DNA of 64,000 nucleotides from Panax quinquefolius (lineage: Eukaryota; Streptophyta; Magnoliopsida; Apiales; Araliaceae). The stretch is from NCBI GenBank assembly GCA_020205615.1, contig CM035151.1, forward strand, positions 39,056,977 through 39,120,976, read 5' to 3'. Of the stretch, positions 24,246 to 35,534 are shown piece after piece; within the stretch, counting starts at the first letter, position 1; each line of letters begins with the position of its first letter. The position numbers were made by a program, and so were the translations under genes. The notes beneath the pieces are model-generated. The model made no database searches, was not told where the DNA came from, and saw only the letters and a program-made list of their open reading frames with translations.

Positions 24246-27200
24246 TAAAAAGTGGAAGATTAAAAAAAAATTGATGTTGTCATGAGTGTAATAGTTTTGT
24301 TACGAGTTAACCAATATGAAAGAGATAATTTAACTAAAATATAATAATTTAAGTTTTATTATAAAACAGACCGAAGAGACCGATGGGTGCTCCCACTGTA
24401 TATATATATATATAGACAATATTCTAAAAATCAGTAGACTGATTTAGGCGGCGGAGGGAGTGACGGTGCTTAAATGTTTTCATAGACTGATTAGATATTT
24501 TTTTTTACGCAATCTCATTTATTTATTTTTATAATATTTATATTTATTATACTATACAAATATATAATAAATGTTATTTTTTAAAATTTTATATGAAATA
24601 TTATAAAAAAAATAATATTTTAATATTTAACAAATTCATTTTAAATATTGTAGAATTTAAAAGTAAATATCTGATTCTACTTAGACGGGGCCTAGGTGCC
24701 AGCTAAATCGAGGAGGTCGAGGGTTTCCTGGTGCCTAGACGAGGATTAATCGAACTTAGGCGAAGATTTTCAAACTTTGTATATAGATAATTTAAGGTCA
24801 AATTTGACTTTACTCTAAATTTATTTTTAATCAAAAATATTTTAAATTTTAAGCAGTTTAATAACTTGCACCCTCTGTAGTCTCTTTCAAAATAATTTGC
24901 ACCCTCAACTTTAATACGGAAATGGCAAATTGATTTGGCGCTCAAAATTCAGTGTTTTAAATAATAAAAAAAAATTGGGGGGTGAATTTGTATCTGAAGC
25001 CAAAGTTGTAGGATCTAATTTGTTAGTTCAATATAAATTTGACCTATATATATTAAAAAATTACTCTTAAATAGTAAAAGTTAAGGTGAAAGTATCATTT
25101 CATAATCTTAACGTGTTAATGCAAAAGATAAGACAAACTTTGCTTTTCAAATACTTCAGGCAGGATAAAGTTAGTTTAAGAGAGATTTTTTTAGTCTCAC
25201 TTCTGTGTACATTCAATAGCTATTAACCATCTTAAAATTAAAGGACACGTGTTAATTAGTAGGCACGTGTCAGCCGTTGGTCATATCGGAGAAAAGGTAT
25301 TTGGTTGTATGAATTTGGATGGTAACGTTTCCCTGATATGAGTAAGGGCGTGTTTGGACGTCCTTAAATAAGGCAATCATCTAAGGTGATGTTTAGACCT
25401 GGTAAAGATGGTCCAGCTCATGGTCGACCAGGATTCATTACCGTCACCATTTGAACTTTTTGGATTTGTGATTTTTTAAACGTAAAATGGGGTACCATTT
25501 AGCGCGGTCCATGAAGGTCCGTGATTTTTTTTTTTTTTAAACAAAATATTCTTCTTGTGGAGTTCTGAATAACACAAGACTAGAATAAATAAATAAATAA
25601 AGTTCAAACCAACCGAAATTCAACAACTATTTATTTTAATGCAATCTTCAATATAAAATATATTTTTAATTATTATAGTTGTAGTAAATAATAATTGTAG
25701 TTTGAAATTTATTACTTGATGTGGCTGTTAATAATGAGATATTGGGTAATGCCTAAAATCATGTCATGCAAATCTTCTGAAAATCAATTTAAATATTTAA
25801 ATTGTTAAAATCTTGGCATCTCCAAGTTTCAACTGTGTAAATCTTGAAAATTAATTAGATATCTCTTGGAACAATATTTGTGGAGTCATGAATGCATTTT
25901 TTAAAGTTAAATAAATTATATTAATTTTAAAATATAATTTTAAAAAATCAAATTTGATTATATACTTTGAAAGTAATTTATAATACTATTAAAATTTTAA
26001 TTGATTGAGATATGTAGTTAATGTAGGTAATTAGAATTATTGTTTATTATAAATTATTTTATTACTTTTAATATTTATTATTATTACTATTTTTGGTGTA
26101 GCAAAATTTTGTTAAAAAAAATAATAATAATAGGGAAGAAGCTCATGGTGGTAAACCTACCAACCCGGTCACGGCCTAATATTTTGACCCGCCAAAATCA
26201 AGGCCTTTTCACTACTACCAGCCATCGCTTCAGTTTGCACCTCTAGTGATGTTTGATAAAATTAAGTGTTAAAACCTGAACAGTTTAGACGTCTGAATAA
26301 TATAGAGCATCTGAATAGAATTGTATCTGAATGAAAAAAATATTATTTGATAATTTTTTTTTCAAAATATCTATATTTTACCATTTTAACCCTTTGAACA
26401 AAAGAAAAAATATATAAAAATAAAATAAAATAAGAACAACTCTTTCTCTCTTCATTATCACCATCCTTATATTTCGTTCATCATATTGTTTTGAATATTA
26501 AAAGAGGAAAATATAAACTCATCCAGATGTGCCTCTAAATGATTAAGCTTTAATTTTGTGTCTAATCGATTAAGAGGCAAAAAAATTTTTACTAAACATA
26601 TTTTGCCTCTAACCGAATTAGAGGCACTCCAATTAAAAAGCGTTAAAGAATTAATCAAACAATTATATATGTAGGTAATATTAATAACAATTTACAAGAA
26701 ATAAATATATCCGCTTTTATTTACTATATATAACTCAACTATACGTTGAAATATATAATTTTTTTTTTACCAAAAGTCTCTAATGATAAAGGCCTCACTG
26801 TTTTTACTGTGACTGAGGTCACAGATAATTAACCACAAAGAAAGTGCCTAAGATAAAATGCACCTTAGAATTAAATAGTAATAGATCATGTACTAAAAAA
26901 TAGAATAAAATTTATTAAATGTCTCAAAATTATACTACTATTTTAGTCCGTAAAAGGATTATATAAGAATTGGAGAAGTATACAAGTAAAATTAAATATT
27001 ATTTAAAATTATGTGTTACATCATTAAAATAACGTAATTTATTTATTTTTTGGATTAGAGAATTTAGAGAGTGTTTGATAAAATTGAATTAGAAGTTCTT
27101 AATGTATAAGAAAATCTGAATGAGTTAAATGTAGTAGATGATCTCAATACGGAATGAAATAATGTGTTTGATAATTGTCTGTCTAAAATATTTGAATACG

Positions 27201-27309
27201 TGTATTATTCAATTTTAATTTTTATATAATTATAAATAAACAATGTTATCTTATATCTAAGAAAAATTAAGTATAAACTTTTGAACAATCTGTAATGAAG
27301 TATACTATT
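24246..27309. other. AT-rich intergenic stretch, no gene
   Basis: No convincing coding sequence. It contains (TA)n at 24401-24417, a GC-richer pair (aggcggcggaggg near 24450 and cggggcctaggtgcc near 24690) around an AT-rich core that could be a small MITE, and at 25347 the start gggcgtgtttgga, a style common at MITE or hAT-type ends. None could be bounded by a TIR and TSD. Confidence 0.35.
26247..27210 (+). repeat. Two diverged copies of a short MITE-like repeat
   Basis: Copy at 26247-26360 and copy at 27066-27210. Both begin GTTTGATAAAATT, contain CTGAATGA-type words and a second TTTGATAAT motif. This is typical of small hAT-like MITEs, but no clean TIRs or TSDs were found. Confidence 0.35.
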
Positions 27310-27783
27310 TGTGATGCCCCCAAAATAGGTATACACATCCCATTGTGAGTCGCTAAATATATGGTACATAATTCAAATACTAACTTAATTTATACAAATG
27401 TTAAGTGTCGTGCAGAATACGACATAACATACGCTGTGAGTTTTAATACAAATATTGTCTCCTAGACAATATCCAAACTCAAAATAAGTCCTCATTATAA
27501 TTATTATCATACTATTTCATAGAATAGTGAGGACTACTATAGCAACCATCTCGGACCGTCACTATATTCCTTGACTAGTCTCAGCTATATTCTCATTTCC
27601 TGAAGAGAACAATGAAAGAAAAGTGTGAGCTCAACTAGCCCAGTAAAAAATATTATGACTAAGATAATGCATAATAAATTATCCTTAGCCTTCAATAGTA
27701 TAACAACTGATAGAATACAATAGACAACAAGTTTTAGATCAACAACTGCAGCGGAATAAGCAATCCATTAGAAGAGTCAAGTA
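27310..27783 (-). mobile_element. Fragment F: truncated Tekay-family LTR
   Basis: Starts TGTGATGCCCCCAAAATAGG and aligns throughout with the first ~470 bp of LTR A (from 38435), including GTGAGGACTACTA, GAGCTCAACTAGCCCAGTAA and GCAATCCATTAGAAGAGTCA. Homology stops abruptly at about 27783, where element D coding sequence begins. This is therefore the 3' part (in element orientation) of an LTR whose remainder is missing from the window. Confidence 0.8.
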
Positions 27784-27786
27784 AAG

Positions 27787-28479
27787 TTACGTTCTTCTTC
27801 CATAATGTGGGATATCGTCCTGCGATCTAACATGTACGATGGTAGTCCTTTGAACTGAATTGAGTATCGCATAACTCGATCCTGGGCGGGCCTCATCCAT
27901 CGCATTTTGAAGCGTAGAGTACGTCTCATCAAGCTTAGTCTTCTTCGCCCGACAGTTCTCTTCTGCAAGATCTGCACATCGTGATTCCCTTACCCAGGCC
28001 TCCTCTGCTATGGTCAACCTTGCTGAGTTTTCTTTCAGTTCATTCTTCAAATCCTCTATTTCCTCTGACTTCTGTTCTGTTTGACCTTTCTCGTGAATCA
28101 AATCCAACTCTGCATTTCCCAGACGTGTGTGAAGAGTCTCAACCTCCCCATCCCTCTGCTCGATGGTAAGCTGTTGAATAATCGTCCGCTCCTTCAGCTC
28201 CTGAACAGTATCTCGTAACTCTATGTTACAATCATATAACTCATCGTACATCTCGTCACTGTTAGAGTTCGGTGGAAACTCATCTTACTCCTCTTCTTCC
28301 TCAGGATCCTCCTCTGGATCAGTCTCAGGCTCATGCTCCTGACCAACAACAGTGATCAACAGAGATGACTCTCTCTGTAACAACTGCTCCCTGACGACAT
28401 GAATGTCTCGGGGCTCCTCCTCTGTAGGTACTCGGGGTTCCTCCTCCCCAGCTCGACTAGATCCTCCAACATCCGACAT
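27787..28479 (-). pseudogene. Element D ORF: acidic, coiled-coil protein, interrupted
   Basis: One minus-strand frame of ~230 codons starting MSDVGGSSRAGEEEP. It has a single in-frame TAA at 28287-28285 in a run of Glu codons, then continues DEFPPNSNSDEMYDEL. The first part is very acidic. The second (about 28220-27880) is a predicted coiled coil (ELRDTVQELKERTIIQQLTI and following). The frame ends exactly where LTR F homology begins. It starts ~210 bp after an initiator-Met primer site, so by position it is the N-terminal part of a gag polyprotein. However, no capsid or zinc-knuckle motif is present and I do not recognise the family. Confidence 0.6.
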
Positions 28480-28689
28480 CCTGACAACATAGTTTTAAGT
28501 TTTAGTTACTAATCGATACTCGCAAGCACATAAGTTTATCACATAAGAACATAAAGTCTTTTTATTAGCTTCAATGAATTAAGGAATTCATTTCTTAGAA
28601 CCCGATAAGAGTTTACCACCACTATGTTCTCGATTTCCTATAAGGCTACTACCTAAGGTTGTTCCCCCACCTAAGGTTCATAACCTATA

Positions 28690-28701
28690 GTTTTGATACC
28701 A
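28690..28701 (-). promoter_or_regulatory. Element D primer-binding site (tRNA-iMet type)
   Basis: Read on the minus strand, the LTR end GGGGGTGTCACA is followed by GGTTGGTATCAAAAC. TGGTATCA matches the 3' end of plant initiator tRNA-Met, which is commonly used by chromovirus and copia elements. Confidence 0.8.
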
Positions 28702-29585
28702 ACCTGTGACACCCCCAAATCCAGGTACTTCATCCATCCCAGGTCATATTAACCTTAAATCTCAAATGCGAAAATATAATCAAATATTAAGTCTTACACA
28801 ATTGTAGACACTCAAAATTTTCTTCTACTGTTACTAACATTGCTGGAGGACAGATTCGTCTTTTAAGAGGGAACCCTGAAAGACAATCCAAATTCATACC
28901 GGATACTACCAGAAGTTCATCATCAAACCCCGGATCACAATCTGGGAGTAACCAAATCCAACCTCGAAGATAACCCCGAGGCCTGCAGATACAATACCGG
29001 ACCACACACCGGAGAAGACCGATTAATCTCGGAGATGACCCCGAGGTATCCAGTCTCAGTCCCAACCATGGGAATAGGTCAAGCCAACCTCAGAGAAGAC
29101 CCTGAGGATAGTCAAAGTCAACAGCAAGCCAACCTCAGAGATAACCATGAGAAACGACTGCTACAACCATGCAAAAACTGGAGATAACCCCGGGAGGGGC
29201 AAAATGGTCATTTTGCCAACTCAACTTCACTTCAAATCAAATACACTCAAAATACTTCAAAGGAAGTCCCACAAGAGCGATATCTTAACTCCGGATCGTA
29301 AACTACACAAAACGGCTCACCGGATTGCCTGGCGGAAACCTGGGAATGCCATTTCGGTCATGGACGCATCTTCCTAGAATCAAAAAAGGTCAAATCATAT
29401 ATCATTGTGTAGCTCTCGGAAAGAGCTTTCTGGAATGGTATGACATGCTTCCATCGGACTCCCGGATTGAAAGTTATGAAGCGTAGAAGCGAAACAACAC
29501 GTCACGTTTTTGACACGGCGGGACCCACACTGCCCGGGGCACCCCGGGCAGCAGCAGGTACACCTGCTACTAGGTGTCCCCCCTC

Positions 29586-29593
29586 TATAAATA
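29586..29593 (+). promoter_or_regulatory. TATA box in E 5' LTR
   Basis: TATAAATA within CTCTATAAATATGGGG, preceded by a GC-rich palindrome-rich stretch (GGGGCACCCCGGGCA). It is conserved in the other LTR and is the likely core promoter of element RNA. Confidence 0.65.
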
Positions 29594-29899
29594 TGGGGTT
29601 TGGGGTGCTGATTTTCTAAGAAAAAAAGACGGGGAAACCCTGCACAATTTGCTCTGCACTCGCCCATACAGTGTATTTTCCGACTTTTAAACACCTGTGA
29701 GCTCATATATAGCCTCTTTTGTACCTACAAAAGCCTGTGTTTACCCACTCTAAAGATATAGTAGCTTTCTTTATCAGTTAGCTGTAAATCTTCTCACACA
29801 CTTTAGAGTCTTTCTCTTCATCTTGGCACACACCCTTCTACATGTTGAGAGTCGTGTTGCTTGCTGCTTTTGCCGGACTTGATTCATGGTTTCATTTCA

Positions 29900-29902
<3 letters not shown>

Positions 29903-29938
<36 letters not shown>

Positions 29939-30182
29939 CATATATATTGACTAACATTATCGAGTTACGCCTCGATTGAGCCTGAACTTGATGCAGTGCG
30001 TTTATCTTTATATATATATATATTTATATATATATGAGCGTAGTCGGACTTTGTTCGATGAGCCTGAACTTGATGCAGTGCGTTTACTCGCTTATATATA
30101 TATATATATATATACTTATATATATGAACTGTGGTCGAACTCAGTTCGATGAGCCTGGATTTCACATCCGGTGCGTTTATTT

Positions 30183-30217
<35 letters not shown>

Positions 30218-30460
30218 TCCCACCTGGAGTTTACTTACGTGGTGGTTGATCGCTTACGACTTTTCTTTACATTTAAATCGCCTTGGAGTTTACTTCGTGG
30301 CGATTGACCGTGATTTACAACTTTATTTACATTCTGTCTCGTACGGAGTTTCCTTCGTGGCGGTTGACCGTATCTTCAGCTTTATTTACATTTCTGATCC
30401 CCCATGGAGGTGCTTCGTGGTTGGTGATCTTGTCTGTATATATATATTTACAGCTTTTAT
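29903..30460 (+). repeat. AT-microsatellite block with interspersed motif, E 5' LTR
   Basis: (TA)n tracts near 29904-29945, 30009-30035, 30094-30125, 30184-30213 and 30438-30470 alternate with related ~50-60 bp segments. One segment type is TCGATGAGCCTGAACTTGAT then GCAGTGCGTTTA. A second is GGAGTTTMCTTMGTGGNGRTTGAYCG, repeated three to four times (30225-30410). Confidence 0.8.
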
Positions 30461-31268
30461 ATATATACCTGCTTACTGCTTTCATATAAAAATGCAGTAT
30501 TTTGTGAGCCTAGGAATTATGTGATCACAGATTCATCCCATTGAATCTAGATTCGGTTCCCGTGATAGACATTTTCAGCTGTAAGCAGCTTGAAAATTAT
30601 TCTGCGGTGTCTGAATTTCCTTAGATGGTTTCCATACCCACGAGGAAGTCGGCATTATCTTTGTACATTAATTTTATACGGATGCCTCGCATCCGTCAAA
30701 TAAAATCAATCAAGCCAATCACTTAATAAAATGGGAGTGTAAAAGGTCTTAATTCTTATTGAGCATCAGGGTTTGAAAAACCTCTTTTATAAAACATCAT
30801 TGCTATATCTTGCTAAAAACTGAATTTTCACATAAATTCAAACCCTGTGTATATAGGTTCGAACGAGGCCTCGCACTACTTCCAAATAACAAAGACACAT
30901 CCACCACACACACACACACACATTTAGATAGATAATTTCTTGAAAAGTGGCGGTCACCGTGGTAACACGGATGTCGGGGGGTGCCTAACACCTTCCCCCC
31001 GCATAACCAAGTCCCCGGACCCTAAACGAATCTCGGTTTCACCGACCCATATAACAGTGTCACATCACTGGGTCAATGTGCAAACCTTTTCTCGGTTGTG
31101 TTGGTACAACCATTTAAAAAACCAACTGGCGACTCTTAACAGTCCCATCGTCGACATTATACATGTCGGACCTTTTTCACTTGTTTTTTCAAACAAATCT
31201 CACCTAAAATGAGAACACCAAAGAACAAGTAACGGAAAGGGACATCCAAAAATCCCGACGTCGACAGG

Positions 31269-31286
31269 TGGCGACTCTGCTGGGGA
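31269..31286 (+). promoter_or_regulatory. Element E primer-binding site
   Basis: TGGCGACTCTGCTGGGGA lies two bases after the LTR end. Its first bases TGGCGACTC match the reverse complement of a plant tRNA-Arg 3' end (GAGTCGCCA). tRNA-Arg priming is typical of Ogre-type elements. Confidence 0.7.
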
Positions 31287-31394
31287 CTCCAGTAAGAGGA
31301 CTTAAGCCGCTATTACAATCTTTTTAAAACTGTTACTTGCTTGTATGTGGATGTTGCATTTACATTTAATGAATGTGTATGAATGCATTTCCTT

Positions 31395-31512
31395 ATTGCA
31401 CTTAGTGCTTCGCACCATAACTGCTTGTGATGCTAGTGCTTCGCACCATAACTGCTTGTGATATTAGTGCTTCGCACCATATCTTCTTGTGATATTAGTG
31501 CTTCGCACATGT
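31395..31512 (+). repeat. Short tandem repeat in element E leader
   Basis: Four imperfect ~34-bp units with TTAGTGCTTCGCACCATAAC and TGCTTGTGAT. It sits in the 5' leader between primer site and gag. The TGCTTCGCA core is a near-perfect short hairpin. Confidence 0.8.
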
Positions 31513-32061
31513 CATCATTTTCATATGGTGAGACGCGATGTATGTGAATGTATGTTGTGTGGTCCCTCCGCCAGGAGGCTATCCCGTCGGTGTTTGATTA
31601 CTGGACTCATGAGAAGACTAATTCTTCGAGGCTCAGGAAAGGCACCACCCAAATTCGCTCCAGTTGAAAGACCAGATTAACTTCCCGTCTAGTAGATTGT
31701 GATGATTTAGGAACCTTCATGCCAAAAAGCCACAAGAGTAACCTAAGATAGGTCAGCCTCTGATAAACCCAAAACGGAGGAAAGTCTCTTCATGCTCTCA
31801 TTTCAAATTACTTGTACTTACATTCCATATTTATCTCCATGTAATGAGAAATATGAAGAAATGTGTACACATACATATTTTTTAGCATGCTACAAACAGC
31901 TGACATCCGTTTTGCAGGATAAAAATCCTAAAATGAACACATCACATAGCGTGTTATTATACACATTCCTTAAAGACTAAACTATGCAAGTCTTTCGCAG
32001 GGAAGCAATCGGTCCCGTTACTTGGTTAAAGTCCAAGAAGGCACTGAGCCCACCGTCAAAC

Positions 32062-33330
32062 ATGGCTACAAGTGCCCAGCCTGATCCTAGTCCTGTTTCC
32101 CGAGAGGAGTTTGAAGGATTAAGGAATCAGATAGCAGAATTGCTTGTCTTTCTAACAGAACAAAGTAAAAATATGCAGGGCCAGACAATGCCTACTCTAC
32201 CAGAGTCCTTCACACTAGGGGGCAGTCAGGGCATTGGTAAAAAGATGGAAACCCAGATACCTAAACCTCATTCCAATTAAGAAATCACAAATCTCAGGGA
32301 TGATCGAGAAACTGGGGATATAAGAAAGAAAGTCCAACAAATGGAGGATACCATCCGACAATTTAAAGGGGATCGAAATTATGGGAGTGTCACCTATTCG
32401 GATCTCTCAGATATTCCTGGGGCTCAATATCCTACCAAATTCAAAGTCCCGAGTTTGAAAAGTACAATGGGCAAAATCGATCCTATACACACCTAAAAGT
32501 GTACATTGGCGAGCTAGGGTCTTATGCTGAAAACGAAAGCCTCAGAATGCAACTTTTTCAAAAGAGTCTCACTGGAGAAGCTAAAGCCTGGTATGCTCGA
32601 CTTGATAATGCCAAAATCCACAACTGGGAAGAATTGGCCCACGCTTTTTTAAATCAGTACAGTTTTCAGTCACAAATGGCACCAGATCGATATCAAGTGA
32701 CTAAAGTGAAAAAACAAAGTACTGAATCTTTCCGAGAATATGCCCAAAGGTGGAGACATCTAGCAGCGCAAGTCATTCCATCAATGATAGAAACTGAGAT
32801 GGTAATGACATTTATTGATATCCAAGAGGCTCCTTACTATGAGAGGATCCTAGCAGGCATAGGAAAGCCATTTGCGGAAATGATCAAACATGGCGAAATG
32901 GCAGAGATGGGCCTGAAGGCAGGCAAGATTAAAGACTTCACTACCTTGGAAGCAGTCGCCAAACATATACAAACTGGCAAGTATGCGAGCGATCCCAAGG
33001 GGGTATCCGATAAAGGCAATGAGGATGTATCCTTTGTTGTACAGGGGCAAGCTAGGAGGCCAAACTACAGTCCCCCCATTTGGAAAATGCAAGACAATCT
33101 GCCATCTCAACAACAGACTGCATTCAACCAATACCCAGACAGGAAAAGAAAAATTTGAAAGAACGGAAAATCGGGTATTCAAACCAAACAAAAACCCAAA
33201 CAAACCCTTCTCAAATAGATACACCCCAGACGATGATTGCCCACACATAATGGTCATCATTCGGGAGAAGGAGGTTGATGATAGCCCCTCCATCACTGCA
33301 GTCCACCAAGACTTTGCCCTCGACAATTGA
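32062..33330 (+). pseudogene. Element E gag, frameshifted
   Basis: Probable start ATG at 32062 (MATSAQPDPSP). An in-frame TAA occurs at 32278. The frame then continues (EITNLRDDRETGD, YPTKFKVP) and slips near 32450 into the 32499-33158 stretch. That stretch carries the Ogre/Tat capsid region: NESLRMQLFQKSLTGEAKAW, NWEELAHAFLNQY, MAPDRYQVTKVKKQSTESFR, YAQRWRHLAAQV and APYYERILAGIGKPFAEMIK. A further slip near 33140 leads into a Lys/Asn/Pro-rich tail ending at 33330. The gene is recognisable but cannot make a full Gag as read. Confidence 0.87.
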
Positions 33331-33522
33331 AGCAAAGACTCCTTGCATTAGCCGACGAGGGTAAAGGAAGAAACTCTCTACATTGTAGATAGCAATAATC
33401 GCTTACTTTTTCTAACAACGATATTAGTCATTACTTTTGTCATTACTGAGCTAACACTTTGTGTGATTGAACAAAGTTATATACTAAGTGAAAGCATATT
33501 TTGTTTCAGGACTCGAATTTAG

Positions 33523-35112
33523 ATGTGCTCGTATTTCATTGATGAGGTGCCTATTCTCCACAAGGATCAGAACTTTGATGTAAAGTTGGACTCAAACTTG
33601 ATGGAAATACAAGTGGACTATGAGATACCTCAGGAGATCAAAGAATGGGTCGAAGACAAACCCAAGCGAAATCTTGATCAAACCACCTCTTTTAAACCTC
33701 AGAACCTTAGAAAACCCCAAACAAATCCAAATTGGTACAGACCTCACTCAAAACCAAAGGAATGACATGGTTACTCTATTGACCCTATTACAGGATGTGT
33801 TTGCATGGTCTCAAGAAGACATGGTCGGTTTATACACGGACATTATCATTCATCGCCTTCCCATCAAAGGGGGATTCAAGCCATTCAGGCAGAAGCTCAG
33901 GCGATTGAAACTTGAGTGGAAGTTAAAAGTTAAAGAAGAAATTGTGAAACAATTTCAAGCCGCCATCATCATGATGTCAACATACCCTAAATGGCTATCC
34001 AACATAGTCCCCGTACCGAAACCGGAAAGGGAGGTGCGAGTTTGTGTGGATTATAGAGATTTGAATAAAGCTTGCCTCAAAGATAGCTTTCACGTCTGCT
34101 TCATCCACATACTCATTGACAATACAAATGACTCGATCGACATGTACTCCTTTCTTGATTGCGCTCATGGGTACCATCAAATCATGAGAAAACTTCATTC
34201 ATCACGCCTTGGGGAGCCCTTTGCTACAGACGATTGTCATTCGGCCTCATCAATATCGGAGCTACCTATCAGTGAGCCATATGGCTCTTTTCCACGATCT
34301 AATAGAAAAAAAAAGAAAAAAGAAGAAAAAAAATAAAAAGAAAAAAGAAACTAAAAAAAGAAAAAAGAAAAAAGAAAAATCTCTTCAACATGTTCTACAG
34401 TTGCTGCCTTACCATCAGCAGGTTCTACAAATGGCTTCGGAGTTTGAAGAAAAATCCTTCCTCCACATTCCTCGAAATAGGAATGATTTTGCAGATGCTC
34501 TAGCAACCTGGGCCTCCCTGGTCAATATACATGACAAGGAAGACATGCCAACCCTCACATTTGCGCAATAAAAAGCTCCAGCCTATGGGAATTCCATTGA
34601 AAAGTATTGGATGACCTACATCCCACCCAACATCCTTGGTATCAACACATCAAGAAGTACTTACAAGATGGATCTACACCCGCTGAGGCGAGCCCGACTG
34701 AGAAAAGGCGAATCCATCAACTTGCTATAAAATTCTACCTGAGCAGAGATGCACTATATGAAAAGAGATGCAAAACGATGTCTCCTCAGATGTTTGGACG
34801 AGGACCAAGCTCAGAGGCTATGGATGAAATCCAGGGGAAAGTATGTGGCCCACAAATGAGCGGCCTTTTACTTGTAAAGAAGATCCTACAACAGAAAAGT
34901 CCGACTACGGCAGTTCAAACAACACGACTTGGTTTTGAAGAAGATCATTGACAACCAAGCTCAGTCTAAAGGAAAATTCTCCCCGAACTGGGAAGGCCCG
35001 TTTGTTGTCAAGGAAGTATTGACAGGAGGCGTTTTCAAATTACAGGAAATGGACGACGATGAATTTCCATAGCTTATCAAATCGAACACCGTGAAACGGT
35101 ACTATGTCTAAG
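33523..35112 (+). pseudogene. Element E pol remnant (RT, RNase H end, integrase ends)
   Basis: Order of pieces: pre-RT linker (33523-33720); RT N-terminal half with LLQDVFAWSQEDMVGL, FRQKLRRLKLEWKLKVKEEI and VCVDYRDLNKACLKDSF (33740-34290); an A/G-rich tract; the end of an RNase H-like domain (HIPRNRNDFADALATWASLV, about 34465-34530); an integrase zinc-region remnant (CGPQMSGLLLVKKIL, near 34845-34890); and the integrase C-terminus (NWEGPFVVKEVLTGGVFKLQ, then SNTVKRYYV, to 35109). The RT YVDD motif, most RNase H and the integrase catalytic core are absent. A protease is not recognisable. Confidence 0.85.
34302..34380 (+). repeat. A/G-rich tract at a pol deletion junction
   Basis: About 79 bp made almost only of A and G in an (A3-7 G) pattern. 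Left of it the RT frame stops just after the FHDLI block (family form: ALFHDMIH followed by YVDDM). Right of it sequence resumes in the RNase H end. It therefore replaces roughly the second half of RT and most of RNase H. Confidence 0.8.
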
Positions 35113-35529
35113 GTTACCATCAAGCGAACATCCTGGTTTTGGATCATCAGATTACCAGTTATTCCGGTTCTTTAACCCTTTACCACATACAACTCTTCCA
35201 CACTTTGCCCCTTAGGGAAACATCCTTTCAAGCCATCAGCCTGGCTTCACTACGATCATACCACTTAGGTCATCTCACCGCGAATTGAACCTCTTACGTT
35301 TGCAGTTTGGCTGCCCATACACGGGATCAAACTTTTCACACTTTCAGTTTATCCTCAACCTAGGATCAAATTTTCTCTTCCCCGCAGTCTGACCTGCTCA
35401 TGGGATCACGTTTTTTAACTCGCCTTGAAGGGCGAACTACGTCGACCCGATCTCCCCAATACACGGGAGTACGTAGGTAGCCATGTTATATGGTCCGGTC
35501 TCACCACAGAAAAACAAAAACAAACATAC
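35113..35529 (+). other. Element E 3' non-coding region, first part
   Basis: After the integrase stop. Contains repeated ~60-bp phrases (tgggatcacgttttt, acgggatcaaacttttcac, cctaggatcaaattttctc) and GGAGTACGTAGGTAGCC, a phrase common in this region of Ogre/Tat elements. No gene was seen. Confidence 0.55.
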
Positions 35530-35534
35530 TCCTA

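Larger units (their letters stand above)
28803..31266 (+). repeat. Element E 5' LTR
   Basis: A 2464-bp LTR, TGTAGACACTC...GACGTCGACA. It contains a TATA box (29586-29593), an AT-microsatellite block with interspersed ~50-bp motifs (29903-30460), and a CA run near 30905. It ends just before the primer-binding site. Confidence 0.9.

Noticed and set aside
29965..30524. [12 protein letters not shown] ORFs in the E LTRs
   Set aside because: Translation of (TA)n microsatellites, not genes.
32837..33335. Minus-strand ORF across element E gag
   Set aside because: Shadow of the plus-strand gag, which has clear capsid motifs.
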